Positions 1 to 6,973 of a DNA stretch of 9,292 nucleotides are shown piece after piece. The stretch spans positions 1 through 9,292 of the forward strand of contig DASRJX010000252.1 in assembly GCA_035649235.1 (NCBI GenBank), written 5' to 3'. Origin of the DNA: DASRJX01 sp035649235. GTDB taxonomy: Bacteria; Acidobacteriota; Polarisedimenticolia; Gp22-AA2. The notes under the pieces were generated by a model. That model saw only the letters and a list, made by a program, of their open reading frames with translations, did no database searches and was not told where the DNA came from. The position numbers were made by a program, and so were the translations under genes. How positions within the stretch are numbered: position 1 is the stretch's first letter; each line of letters begins with the position of its first letter.

Positions 1-142
1 CCCCGAACAGCGGCAGGGAGATCTTCTCCTCGACGATGCGCGGGACCGCGGCATCGGCCGCCAGCGCCGGTGCTGCAGGATGAGAGGCCAGCGCCGGCAG
101 GTGCAGCAGGATCCCCAGGAGGACGCCCGCCAGGGGGCGCAT
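1..142 (-). CDS. Secreted protein, N-terminal part only (possible second AcvB/VirJ-type protein)
   Basis: Only the first 47 codons are in the window; the gene runs off the left edge. The ATG (142-140) overlaps the mprF stop in a TGATG arrangement, so translation is probably coupled, and a purine-rich GAGGGG lies just upstream. The N-terminus (MRPLAGVLLGILLHLPALAS) is a clear Sec signal peptide or a single anchor, followed by an Ala-rich linker and then a stretch ending in EEKISLPLFG. Seen: export signal and operon position directly after mprF. Known: in several Gram-negatives the gene next to mprF/lpiA is acvB/virJ, a periplasmic lipid hydrolase. Inferred: the mature start resembles the short beta strand before the SGDGGW motif in AcvB-like proteins, so this may be a second such protein, but too little sequence is visible to be sure. 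Confidence 0.6.
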   Translation of the reverse strand, partial: MRPLAGVLLGILLHLPALASHPAAPALAADAAVPRIVEEKISLPLFG

Positions 143-2778
143 CAGGCCCCCTCGCCGGGGAAGAACAACCCCCTCCACCCGCCGGCGATCAGGACGGCGG
201 TGGCCGTCACGGCGAGCGGCCAGTTCCACGGGCGCGGATAGGCCATGTAGCGCGGCTCCCAAACGGGATCGAATTTCTCCTTGTAGCGCCGCAGGCCCTG
301 GTAGTTGTACCAGTGCTCCCCGTGCCGGAAGACCTGATGGGCCAGCCTCTCGAACGGGCGCGCCCAGCGCTCCTCCCCGACCGCGGCGAGCGGCGCCATG
401 CCGAGGTTGAACCTCGAGAAGCCGCGCTCCTTGCCGTGCAGCATCAACTTCAGGAGGACGTAGTCCATCACGTGGCGCAGGCCCGCTTCCTTTTCGCGCG
501 CCGCGCTGTAGCGCATGAGATCGATCGAGATCTCCGATCCGGGCCGCCCCTCCAGGACGTTCGCGAAGGCCACGACGCGGCCCGCCTCGTCCCGCAGCAG
601 CGCGCAGGGGAACCGCTCGAGGTACGGCTCGCTGAAGCGGCCGATGGAGAACCGCTTCTCGGCAGCGTGCTTCTCCTGGAGCCAGGCGTCGGAGACCAGG
701 CGCAGCTCGGGGAACAGCGGCCGCAGCGACTCGCCCGCGACGATCTCGAAGCGTCCCCTTTCCCTCTCGACGCTGTTGATGGCGTTGCGCCAGGTTTTCG
801 CCTTGTCCCCCTTGAGGTCGAAGCGGGACAGGTCGACGATCGCCTCCTCCCCCAGCTTGAAGAAGGTGAAGCCGAAGTCGTGCGCCACGGGCAGGAAGCC
901 GGCCGAGATCTGGTACAGGATCGCGTCCCGGTCGGAGTTCGCGGCGTGATCGAGAAACGCCGCCAGGAGGTCGCGCTCCGTCCCTCGCGGGCAGACCGGG
1001 TCCGAGTAGGCGACCAGGAAGCGCCCCGCCGTGGCGTAGGAGAGGAAGCCCTCCTCCCGCCGCGCCGCCGCCCCCCGCGGATCCGGAGCGGGGGCCGGAC
1101 GGAAGATCGCCTTGTCGCCGCAGGCCACGAGCATTGGGTTCGTGCTGCTCGCAAAGTCCCGGGCCTCGGCGAGCGCCCGATCGATCTCCTCCGGGCGGGC
1201 CGGCGCGTCGGCGGCGCGCGCTCGTAGCGTGAAGTGCAGCGCCGCCACCGCGCACATCGCGATCAGCAGCAGGAGCCCGCGGGCGAACCGCGCCTCGTGC
1301 GCCAGGTATCCGAACCGGCCCAGCGCGCCCGGGATCACCGGGAGCTGCGTGATCGATCCGAAGCCGGCGGCCGCGAACAGGACGACGGCGAAGGCGGCGA
1401 CCGAGAACAGGAATTCGCCCGGAGGCTGCAGCCGTCCGACGCGATCGAACGGACGGTGGAACACCAGCAGGACGACGGCGGCCACAAGCGACAGGAGCGC
1501 CTCCTCGAAATCGAGACCCTTGAGGAAGGTGGTCAGGGCCCCCGCGAAGAACAGGGCGAGCGCCAGCCGGTGGCTCGATCGATACCCGCGGGCCAGACCG
1601 CGCGAGATGACCAGAAGGAGGAAGCCCAGCACGACGGAGGCGCCGTGGGAGATCTCGATGAGCGCCAGCGGCACCGTCCGCATGAGGAAGCCGGCGCGCT
1701 CGGCCAGCGCCGGCGTCGCGGCGCTCGCCAGCAGGACCGCGCCGCAGAGAAAAGTGTAGGAGGCGATGGCGGTCCGCAGGAACGCGCCGGTGCGCCGTCC
1801 GGTCGGCACCAGCCGGCCCGCCAGCGCCAGACTGGCGATGGCCCAGGGAAGGACGTAATAGACGCTGCGGTACAGGAGGAGGGCGGCGAGGACGCGGTCG
1901 TGGCCGCCCGCCACGCCGGCGAGCGACACCAGCCAGAAGGCGTCCGCCGATCCCAGGCCGCCTGGTACGAAGCTGGCGAGCCCGATCAGCTGGCCGATGA
2001 AAAAGGCATGGAGCGACAGGCCCGGATCGACCTTGCCGTGCAGCCCGGCCAGCGCCAGGTGGAACACGCCCCAGGCCACGAACCAGTCCGTCATCGCGAC
2101 GCCTGCGAGCGCCAGCGGATTCCCTTCCCAGGCGCGCACCGAGGGCGGCGCGAAACGGTGGCGCGGCAGCGCCCGCATCACCACTGCCGCCAGAAGCCCC
2201 ATCGGAATGGCCAACGCTATCCGGACCTCGAACGCGGCGAGGGAAGCCGGCAACGGCAAGGCACAGGCGGCACACCACGCGAAAAGGCCCAGCGAGAAAG
2301 CGGCCAGGATGGCTCCGAGTGCCGAGCGGGCGCGACCACGGTCGATGCCGAGCGGACGGTAGAGCCAGAGGCGCAGCGCCGGCCCGGCCATCGGGCCGAC
2401 GGTCAGGAAGTTGCTCCAGGCGAAGCCGATCACGCCGACCGCCCAGCGCGAGCCCGCCGCAGGAGGCCGGGCCAGGGGACCGAGCGCCGCGAGATCGTAG
2501 AGGCCGAAGACGGCGAGGTTGGCGGCGGTCGCGGCGAGGAGGGCCAGCAGCAGCCCGCCGCTCGTCTCGCGCAACACGGACCGCACCGCCTGCACGTCGA
2601 TCTGGCGCAGCTCGCGCCATCCGAAGAAGCTCAGCGCGGCCAGAACCAGCCACGGCCAGAGCGGCTGCAGCCGGGAGACGGCGGCCAGGAGGAGGCGGGC
2701 CGAGTCGGAGCCGGGGCCCGCGCTCTCCTCGATGGCCGGCCCCGCGTCGGGCTGTTCCTTATCGTCCGGATCGCTCAT
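142..2778 (-). CDS. mprF: MprF/LpiA aminoacyl-phosphatidylglycerol synthase and flippase, 878 aa
   Basis: This inner-membrane enzyme transfers lysine or alanine from aminoacyl-tRNA to phosphatidylglycerol and flips the product, lowering membrane negative charge and giving resistance to cationic peptides and acid. Residues about 40-515 form a many-helix membrane region with the family signatures FVPGGLG (270-276) and SHGASVVLGFLLLVISRGL (377-395). Residues about 530-848 are the cytosolic GNAT-like synthase domain (DUF2156), with FFKLGEEAIVDLSRFDLKG (639-657), SDAWLQEKHAAEKRFSIGRF (696-715), ISIDLMRY (750-757), FNLGMAPL (790-797) and YNYQGLRRYKEKFDPVWEPR (824-843). A last hydrophobic stretch covers about 852-868. 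Length is normal for the family. The start MSDPDD is chosen because it lies 1 nt after the virJ-like stop (TGA-C-ATG). An in-frame start at 2961 would overlap that gene by about 180 nt and adds an unrelated Arg/Ser-rich leader. No clear Shine-Dalgarno is present, so coupling is likely. Whether Lys or Ala is used cannot be read from the sequence. Confidence 0.96.
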   Translation of the reverse strand: MSDPDDKEQPDAGPAIEESAGPGSDSARLLLAAVSRLQPLWPWLVLAALSFFGWRELRQIDVQAVRSVLRETSGGLLLALLAATAANLAVFGLYDLAALGPLARPPAAGSRWAVGVIGFAWSNFLTVGPMAGPALRLWLYRPLGIDRGRARSALGAILAAFSLGLFAWCAACALPLPASLAAFEVRIALAIPMGLLAAVVMRALPRHRFAPPSVRAWEGNPLALAGVAMTDWFVAWGVFHLALAGLHGKVDPGLSLHAFFIGQLIGLASFVPGGLGSADAFWLVSLAGVAGGHDRVLAALLLYRSVYYVLPWAIASLALAGRLVPTGRRTGAFLRTAIASYTFLCGAVLLASAATPALAERAGFLMRTVPLALIEISHGASVVLGFLLLVISRGLARGYRSSHRLALALFFAGALTTFLKGLDFEEALLSLVAAVVLLVFHRPFDRVGRLQPPGEFLFSVAAFAVVLFAAAGFGSITQLPVIPGALGRFGYLAHEARFARGLLLLIAMCAVAALHFTLRARAADAPARPEEIDRALAEARDFASSTNPMLVACGDKAIFRPAPAPDPRGAAARREEGFLSYATAGRFLVAYSDPVCPRGTERDLLAAFLDHAANSDRDAILYQISAGFLPVAHDFGFTFFKLGEEAIVDLSRFDLKGDKAKTWRNAINSVERERGRFEIVAGESLRPLFPELRLVSDAWLQEKHAAEKRFSIGRFSEPYLERFPCALLRDEAGRVVAFANVLEGRPGSEISIDLMRYSAAREKEAGLRHVMDYVLLKLMLHGKERGFSRFNLGMAPLAAVGEERWARPFERLAHQVFRHGEHWYNYQGLRRYKEKFDPVWEPRYMAYPRPWNWPLAVTATAVLIAGGWRGLFFPGEGA

Positions 2779-2779
2779 G

Positions 2780-3619
2780 TCATCGTCCGGGCGCGGCGCC
2801 CCCCGCTTCGATCCAGCCGAGCCCTTGCAGGAGGGCGTCACGCAGCTCCCGCTCGTGCCCGGAGAAATGATGGCCGGCTTTCGGAACGGTGATGATCCTG
2901 CCCGATGCGTCCTGCTGCTTCGCCAGCTCCGGAGCGTACGAGTCGGTGTCCTCCTCGCCATGAATGAACGCCACAGGGAGGCCCGAGGCGCTGCGGAGGG
3001 CCTCGGCGACGGAGAAGACGTGGTCCTTCGGGTCGAAGCCGAGGATCTCCGAGAATCGGAACGAGAGGCTCCCCGTCCGGTCCGGCCCGATCATCAGCAG
3101 GCCGCGCACGCGGCCGTCCCACCCGCCGGCGCCCGCGATCCAGGGCGCCAGGTCGGCGCCGAACGAGAATCCGGCGAACACCAGCGGCGCGCCGGCGGGC
3201 CGGCCCGCGGCCGCCGCGAGGGCGGCGGCGTAGGCGCGGAAGTCCGCGGCCAGGAGCGCGCGGTCATCTTGCGGTTCCCAGAAGTAGTCCAGGGCGCTCA
3301 CTCCCCCCACGAAATAGCCGGCCTCGGCCAGCCAGTCCGCCAGCAGGCGATCGAAGGTCCGCCAGCCTCCCTCCCCCGAAAGCAGCAGGACGAGCGGCTT
3401 CTCTCTCGCCGCTGATCCTGTCGTTCGGGGCGAAGGCGCGTATAGGAGCAGATCGTGCTGGCCCCGGCTCGTGCGGACCTTGAGAGTGATCGGGTTCGTG
3501 GAGGGCGCGCTGGCGCCGCCGCCGTCACGCGCCGTCGCGGCCGGCGGCAAGGCGGCCAGGAGGGACAGGACGAGGGCCATCCGCGCGAACGGCGCCGCAC
3601 TCCATCTCAGCTTGCGCAT
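2780..3619 (-). CDS. virJ: Secreted VirJ/AcvB-family alpha/beta hydrolase, likely aminoacyl-phosphatidylglycerol hydrolase, 279 aa
   Basis: A periplasmic serine hydrolase of the VirJ family. Residues 1-30 are a signal peptide (basic start, MALVLSLLAALPPA core, ATA before the likely cut). The hydrolase domain shows LSGEGGW (80-86, the family's oxyanion-loop motif), DYFW (111-114), the nucleophile elbow GFSFGAD (150-156, Ser152), a candidate acid in GEEDTD (221-226) and the catalytic His region AGHHF (248-252). Known: Agrobacterium AcvB and the Pseudomonas partner of its aminoacyl-PG synthase hydrolyse aminoacyl-PG in the periplasm; VirJ is the short single-domain form. Here too it is short and single-domain, and its stop is 1 nt before mprF, which strongly links it to that lipid. 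The ATG at 3619 is chosen because GGAG sits about 7 nt upstream and the signal peptide follows; the frame stays open to 4066 but crosses the deacetylase gene on the other strand. Symbol given by family only. Confidence 0.88.
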   Translation of the reverse strand: MRKLRWSAAPFARMALVLSLLAALPPAATARDGGGASAPSTNPITLKVRTSRGQHDLLLYAPSPRTTGSAAREKPLVLLLSGEGGWRTFDRLLADWLAEAGYFVGGVSALDYFWEPQDDRALLAADFRAYAAALAAAAGRPAGAPLVFAGFSFGADLAPWIAGAGGWDGRVRGLLMIGPDRTGSLSFRFSEILGFDPKDHVFSVAEALRSASGLPVAFIHGEEDTDSYAPELAKQQDASGRIITVPKAGHHFSGHERELRDALLQGLGWIEAGGAAPGR

Positions 3620-3740
3620 GCGAATCTCCAGGGCCAGCCTGCGGCACCTGGCCGTGTTTATCATCTTTTCGATGGCCGGGCGAAGTACCCGGGTCCTGGT
3701 GCTATCCTGATCGGCGGGCGGACGAGGAGAGCCATTTCCG
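3620..3740. promoter_or_regulatory. Divergent intergenic region between the lipid operon and the deacetylase-selenoprotein operon
   Basis: This 121-nt gap is the only true intergenic space in the first 9.1 kb and separates two divergent operons, so both promoters should lie here. It holds a short AT-rich patch (about 3655-3673) in otherwise very GC-rich DNA. On plus, TATCCT (3703-3708) could be a -10 for the deacetylase, but I see no convincing -35 at the right distance. On minus, GATAAA near 3658-3663 could be a -10 for the virJ-mprF operon, with only a weak -35. GAGGAG at 3724-3729 is the probable ribosome binding site of the deacetylase. No operator palindrome is evident. Confidence 0.4.
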
Positions 3741-4715
3741 ATGCGAGCGTGGAGCGCAGGCCTGGTCGTCGCGGCGTCGCTCCTTGTGCTCGCGGCCGAC
3801 GGCCCCCCGCAGGCCCCGCGGCGCATGGCCGTGACTTTCGACGACCTGCCGGGCCCCGCGGCGTCGCTCGTGTCGAACGAGGTCGGCGCTCTCCGCGACA
3901 ACACCCGCAGGCTACTGGCCGCCATCCGGAAGCACGAGATCCCGGTCGTCGGCTTCGTCAACGAAGGGAAGCTCTTCCTCGAGGGGGAAACCTCCAAGGA
4001 GGTCGCGGCCAGGACGGCCGTCCTCGCCCTGTGGCTCGATGCCGGGCTCGAGCTGGGGAACCACACGTACTCTCACTTCAGCCTCAACACGACCCCCCTC
4101 GAGGCGTTCGAACAGGACGTCGTCGACGGTGAAACGGTGACGCGGGGCCTTCTGGCGGAGCGCGGCGCCATGCTCCGGTACTTCCGCCACCCGTTCCTTC
4201 AGGTGGGGCTGGACCTCGACAAGCGCCGATCCGCCGAGGCGTTCCTGCGGGAGCGCGGCTACACGGTGGCGCCGGTGACGATCGACAACGACGAATACAT
4301 GTACGCGGCTGTCTTCGCCGACGCGCGTCGCCGCGGCGATCGAAAGGCTGCCGCCAAGGTGGGCGAGGACTACCTGAGATACATGGACACGGTGGTCGGC
4401 TTCGCCGAGGAGGTCGCGCTGCGGCTCACCGGACGGGCGATTCCCCAGGTCCTGTTGCTGCACGCGAACGCCCTCAACGCCGACTACTTTTCGAGGCTCG
4501 CCCGGACCCTTTCGGGCCGCGGCTATCGCTTCATCACGCTGGAGGAGGCGTTGCGCGACACGGCCTATTCCCTGCCCGACACCTACGTCGGCCGCTGGGG
4601 GATCTCCTGGTTGCATCACTGGGAGCTGACCGCCGGCCGGAAGCGCTCCCCGTCCCCCGATCCCCCGGCGTGGGTGACGGACGCCTATCAGGCCCTGAGC
4701 AAGGAGGACTCATGA
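3741..4715 (+). CDS. Secreted polysaccharide deacetylase family protein (NodB/CE4 type), 324 aa
   Basis: A probable metal-dependent N- or O-deacetylase acting on a sugar polymer outside the cytoplasm. Residues 1-19 are a short signal peptide (MRAWSAGLVVAASLLVLAAD). The NodB-type motifs come in order: TFDDLP (32-37, catalytic base and metal Asp at 34-35), HTYSH (108-112, the two metal His), RHPF (149-152, motif 3 Arg) and LLLHAN (238-243, the late motif with His241). An insert of about 40 residues (183-222, with EYMY and a Lys/Arg-rich segment) separates motifs 3 and 5. The C-terminal 40 residues are Trp/His-rich and not recognised. The start is supported by GAGGAG 11 nt upstream and by the signal peptide. 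The stop overlaps the start of the SelW-like gene (ATGA), so the two are probably co-translated. The substrate (peptidoglycan, chitin-like or exopolysaccharide) cannot be told. Confidence 0.92.
   Translation: MRAWSAGLVVAASLLVLAADGPPQAPRRMAVTFDDLPGPAASLVSNEVGALRDNTRRLLAAIRKHEIPVVGFVNEGKLFLEGETSKEVAARTAVLALWLDAGLELGNHTYSHFSLNTTPLEAFEQDVVDGETVTRGLLAERGAMLRYFRHPFLQVGLDLDKRRSAEAFLRERGYTVAPVTIDNDEYMYAAVFADARRRGDRKAAAKVGEDYLRYMDTVVGFAEEVALRLTGRAIPQVLLLHANALNADYFSRLARTLSGRGYRFITLEEALRDTAYSLPDTYVGRWGISWLHHWELTAGRKRSPSPDPPAWVTDAYQALSKEDS
4701..4707 (+). promoter_or_regulatory. Strong Shine-Dalgarno for the SelW-like selenoprotein gene
   Basis: AAGGAGG lies 4 nt before the ATG at 4712, inside the last codons of the deacetylase gene. 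It is the best ribosome binding site in the window. It matters because it marks as a real start a reading frame that would otherwise end after 11 codons at TGA. Confidence 0.8.
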
Positions 4716-4948
4716 AGACGATCGTCGTGCATCACTGCTGGGTCTGACCCACCAAGAACGCGATCGCCGCCCGGGTGGCGGCGCAACTCGAGGGACCGGA
4801 CGTCAAGGTCGAGAGGGTACGCGGGAAACTGGGCGAGCTGCGGGTCACCGTGGATGGCAAGGAGGCCTACCGAGGGAACCGGCTCCTCTACCCCCGGCCG
4901 TCGACGGTCCTGGCCGCTGTACGGGCACACCTTCGGGGTCACAGCTAA
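4712..4948 (+). CDS. SelW/SelT/SelH (Rdx) family selenoprotein with CxxU motif, 78 aa, TGA at codon 12 read as selenocysteine
   Basis: Read through the TGA at 4745-4747, the frame gives a complete 78-residue protein beginning MKTIVVHHCWVUPTKN. Cys9 and Sec12 form CxxU at the end of the first beta strand, which is the redox site of Rdx-family thioredoxin-like proteins such as selenoprotein W. The rest fits that fold: a helix (about 15-27), a strand with KVERVRGKLGE, the family-like GELRVTVDGK (41-50, comparable to the G-x-FEV-x-VDG strand of SelW), then a YP segment where SelW has FP, and a final helix (about 64-74). Support for coding through the TGA: a strong Shine-Dalgarno, ATGA coupling to the deacetylase, a frame open on both sides, a C after the TGA, a hairpin at the right place, and a second copy of the C-terminal half in which the protein sequence is kept. 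The exact redox partner is unknown. Alternatives are a nonsense mutation or sequencing error, but either would have to fall by chance exactly on the redox Cys position. Confidence 0.85.
4745..4747 (+). other. In-frame TGA proposed to encode selenocysteine (Sec12)
   Basis: The TGA sits three codons after TGC (Cys9), giving Cys-Trp-Val-Sec. It is followed by C, the same next base as at the Sec codon of E. coli fdhF. Sec use requires SelA, SelB, SelD and tRNA-Sec elsewhere in the genome; none of these is in the window. Confidence 0.8.
4765..4783 (+). promoter_or_regulatory. Candidate bacterial SECIS hairpin
   Basis: CGCCGCC (4765-4771) pairs perfectly with GGCGGCG (4777-4783) around a 5-nt loop CGGGT. 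The loop begins 24 nt after the TGA, within the spacing known for bacterial SECIS elements, and carries G at loop position 2, as SelB-recognised loops commonly have G near the 5' side. It lies inside the coding frame, as bacterial SECIS elements do, and encodes part of the first helix (AARVAA). Such hairpins also occur by chance in DNA this GC-rich, so this supports the Sec reading without proving it. Confidence 0.65.
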
Positions 4949-6973
4949 GCCCCGTTCGAAGCCGGAGGATGCTCGTCTACGGCCGTGACGACGGCCGACC
5001 AGGGACAGAACCCCCCCACGGTCTGCAGCCAGTAGGTCTTGTTCCCCTCGACGTGGGACGGCAGCCCGTCGCACAGCTCGATGGCCGCGGGGGCGAACAT
5101 TACATCCTGTGGGTCGACGTGCCAGGTCCACTGCGAATCGCAATCCTGTCCGTCGAGGAGGGTGAAGATCGGCACCTGGCTCGAGCCGGTGGCGAGAAAC
5201 TGCTTGGCCTTGACGATGAAGGTCGGGTTGGTCACCCACACGGTGAGGAACTCCTGGACGATGCGGAAGGTGACGAGCGCCCCGCCCGGCCGCGTGGCGC
5301 ACGTGCAGGGGGACGGAGGCGCGGCGTCGAGCGAATCGCGCGGATCCGGCTGCGCCGTGCCGCTGCCGAAGGTCCCCGCGCCGCACGCGTTCTCCGCCCG
5401 TGACAGATAGTAGTACCCCGAGCCCGCGGGTGGATCGGGACGACCGTCCACGACCCATGGCTGCGTCTCCCCCTGGCGGAACGTGCAGGCGGAGCCGTAG
5501 CCGCCATCGCTTCTGAGGGCGGCGAGATCTCCCGTCACCAGGGTGTAGGTGGTGCCGGCGCCCGACGCGGCCGCCTGCGCATCCCAGCCCAGCGCCTGCG
5601 GTGCAGCGGCCGAGATCCCGAGGTGGTGGACCTCGACCGGCGAGGCGAACGAGCCGGCGTCGCTCGGGGCGCAGTCGCAGGCGCTGTCCACTCCATCGGC
5701 GTCGGGATCGGGGAACGACCCGTGACGGGGCCCGATCCGGAACAGGCGCCCCGGAAAGGCAGACAGGAGATAGAGCCTGCCGTCGGGGCCGTTCTCCAGG
5801 TCGGTGACGACGCCGAATCCGACGCCGAAGCGGATCTCGTCCTGCTCCACGCTGCAGCGGTCGGATGAGTTGTCCGCCACGCGATCCTGCAACCCCGCCG
5901 AAGTGAACGAGAGCCCGTCCCGGGCCGCCGTGAGCTTGAAGCGGTAGAGCTGACCGCAATTGTTGTCTCCCACCAGGAGGTCGTCCTGGAGGGCGCAGCC
6001 CATGATCGGGCTGGACGGAAACGCCAGCGCAGTCGGGGCGACCGTGAAGTACCAGGAGAACTCGGGATCCCGGTAGCGCGAGCCGGGCGCCGTCCAGAGA
6101 TCGCCTGGCCCCTCGGGGTCCCGCAGGTCCGGACCCATGAGAGGGAACCAGCCGCTGTTGAAGCCGGCCTCCACGCGGTTCACCTCGTCGTAGACGTCGG
6201 GGCCGTTCTCGGTGTCCCAGAGCGAACCGGTCTTCGGGTCGAAGGCGAGGCCGAACGAGTTGCGGACGCCGTACGCGAAGTAGCGGTTCATCCGGTCTCC
6301 CGGGTTCAACCGATTGAAGAACGGATTGTCCGGCAGACCGGAGCCGGCCGCGTCCGTCCGCAGGATGACGCCGGTGTCGTCGGGATCGGCGCCGAACGGA
6401 TTGTTCTGCAGCCTGCCGAAATGGCCCAGGTCACCGATGACCGTATAGAGCGCGCCGTCGGGGCCGACGGTGATGACGCCGCCGTCGTGGACCGGCCCGG
6501 GCGTGGCCGGGAGGTCGAGCACGAGGACCGGATCCACGAGAGCAATCCCGTCCCAGGTGTAGCGGTAGACGCGGTTGCCCAGAGGCGCCACCTGCCCGTT
6601 GGTATCGCCTCCCGTCGAGCTCTCCGTGTAATAAAGAAAGATGCGGCGGTTGATGACGAATTCGGAATCGACGGCGATCCCCAGCAGGCCGCGCTCCCCG
6701 GCGGAGTCCACCGCGACGTCGAGCACGGGATCGGGCAGCAGGACGCCGTTCTGAACGCGCCGCACGAGCCCGTCTTCCTTCTGAAGAACCAGGATGTCGT
6801 CGGGGCCGATGAACGCCAGGCCCGTCGGGAAGGCGAACCCGGACGCCACCAGGTCCACGACCAGTCGGGGGTCGTCGACGGTCTGCGCGGCCGCCAGCGA
6901 GGCCCACAGGAGGCCCGCAGCCAGCGCCATCGGGCCGAATCGGGATGGCTTCACGGAGCTCATAGCCGGGTTC
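4820..6973. repeat. Tandem duplication, unit 1 (SelW-like C-terminus plus dehydrogenase A)
   Basis: This direct repeat is about 2.15 kb and is paired with 6974-9134. Hand alignment from GAGCTGCGGGTCACCGT (4835 and 6989) gives an offset of 2154 nt. Similarity runs through the SelW-like C-terminal half and the whole dehydrogenase on the other strand, up to the GGGTTC just before its start (6968-6973, matched by 9129-9134). The left edge is inside the SelW-like gene at its codon 37. Confidence 0.88.
4945..6963 (-). CDS. Secreted PQQ-dependent glucose/sorbosone dehydrogenase homologue, copy A, 672 aa
   Basis: A probable periplasmic or extracellular PQQ enzyme oxidising a sugar or other aldose-like substrate. 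A signal peptide covers residues 1-26 (MALAAGLLWASLAAA core). The GSDH beta-propeller (about 30-412) shows RGLLGIA (91-97), VHDGG (158-162, His159 as likely catalytic base), GPDGALY (167-173), YGVRNSFGLAFDP (231-243, Arg234 at the PQQ-contact position), WDTENGPDVYDEVNRV (249-264) and DLENGPDGRLY (388-398). Then comes a Ca-binding thrombospondin-3-like repeat (DPDADGVDSACDC, 419-431), an Fn3-like module (443-533, with TGDLAALRSDGG and YYYLSRAENACG), and a C-terminal domain (about 560-663) with WTWHVDPQDVMF and CDGLPSHVEGN that resembles the N-terminal domain of Dictyostelium BP74. The ATG at 6963 is used; the GTG at 6954 aligns with the start of copy B and is a fair alternative. The stop shares bases with the SelW-like stop, tail to tail. 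Confidence 0.9.
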   Translation of the reverse strand: MSSVKPSRFGPMALAAGLLWASLAAAQTVDDPRLVVDLVASGFAFPTGLAFIGPDDILVLQKEDGLVRRVQNGVLLPDPVLDVAVDSAGERGLLGIAVDSEFVINRRIFLYYTESSTGGDTNGQVAPLGNRVYRYTWDGIALVDPVLVLDLPATPGPVHDGGVITVGPDGALYTVIGDLGHFGRLQNNPFGADPDDTGVILRTDAAGSGLPDNPFFNRLNPGDRMNRYFAYGVRNSFGLAFDPKTGSLWDTENGPDVYDEVNRVEAGFNSGWFPLMGPDLRDPEGPGDLWTAPGSRYRDPEFSWYFTVAPTALAFPSSPIMGCALQDDLLVGDNNCGQLYRFKLTAARDGLSFTSAGLQDRVADNSSDRCSVEQDEIRFGVGFGVVTDLENGPDGRLYLLSAFPGRLFRIGPRHGSFPDPDADGVDSACDCAPSDAGSFASPVEVHHLGISAAAPQALGWDAQAAASGAGTTYTLVTGDLAALRSDGGYGSACTFRQGETQPWVVDGRPDPPAGSGYYYLSRAENACGAGTFGSGTAQPDPRDSLDAAPPSPCTCATRPGGALVTFRIVQEFLTVWVTNPTFIVKAKQFLATGSSQVPIFTLLDGQDCDSQWTWHVDPQDVMFAPAAIELCDGLPSHVEGNKTYWLQTVGGFCPWSAVVTAVDEHPPASNGA

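Noticed and set aside
1234..2892. 552-codon open frame on plus opposite mprF
   Set aside because: It is a GC-rich antisense shadow: low-complexity Arg/Gln/Glu-rich product, no family motif, while the minus strand is a complete MprF.
2779..2961. Longer mprF start at 2961
   Set aside because: It would overlap the virJ-like gene by about 180 nt and adds an Arg/Ser-rich leader unlike MprF; the ATG at 2778 sits 1 nt after the preceding stop.
3180..3216. GC palindrome cluster (GGCGCGCCGGCGGGCCGGCC) as a regulatory hairpin
   Set aside because: It lies within the virJ-like coding sequence, encodes an ordinary Ala/Gly/Pro-rich loop, and such palindromes are expected at this GC content.
3620..4066. 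N-terminal extension of the virJ-like frame to 4066
   Set aside because: It crosses the intergenic region and the deacetylase start antisense, and would place the signal peptide in the middle of the protein.
4712..4747. The short frame ending at TGA as a dead gene or spurious 11-codon ORF
   Set aside because: The continuation in the same frame is protein-like, has a conserved second copy, and places the TGA exactly at the second redox position of CxxC/CxxU.
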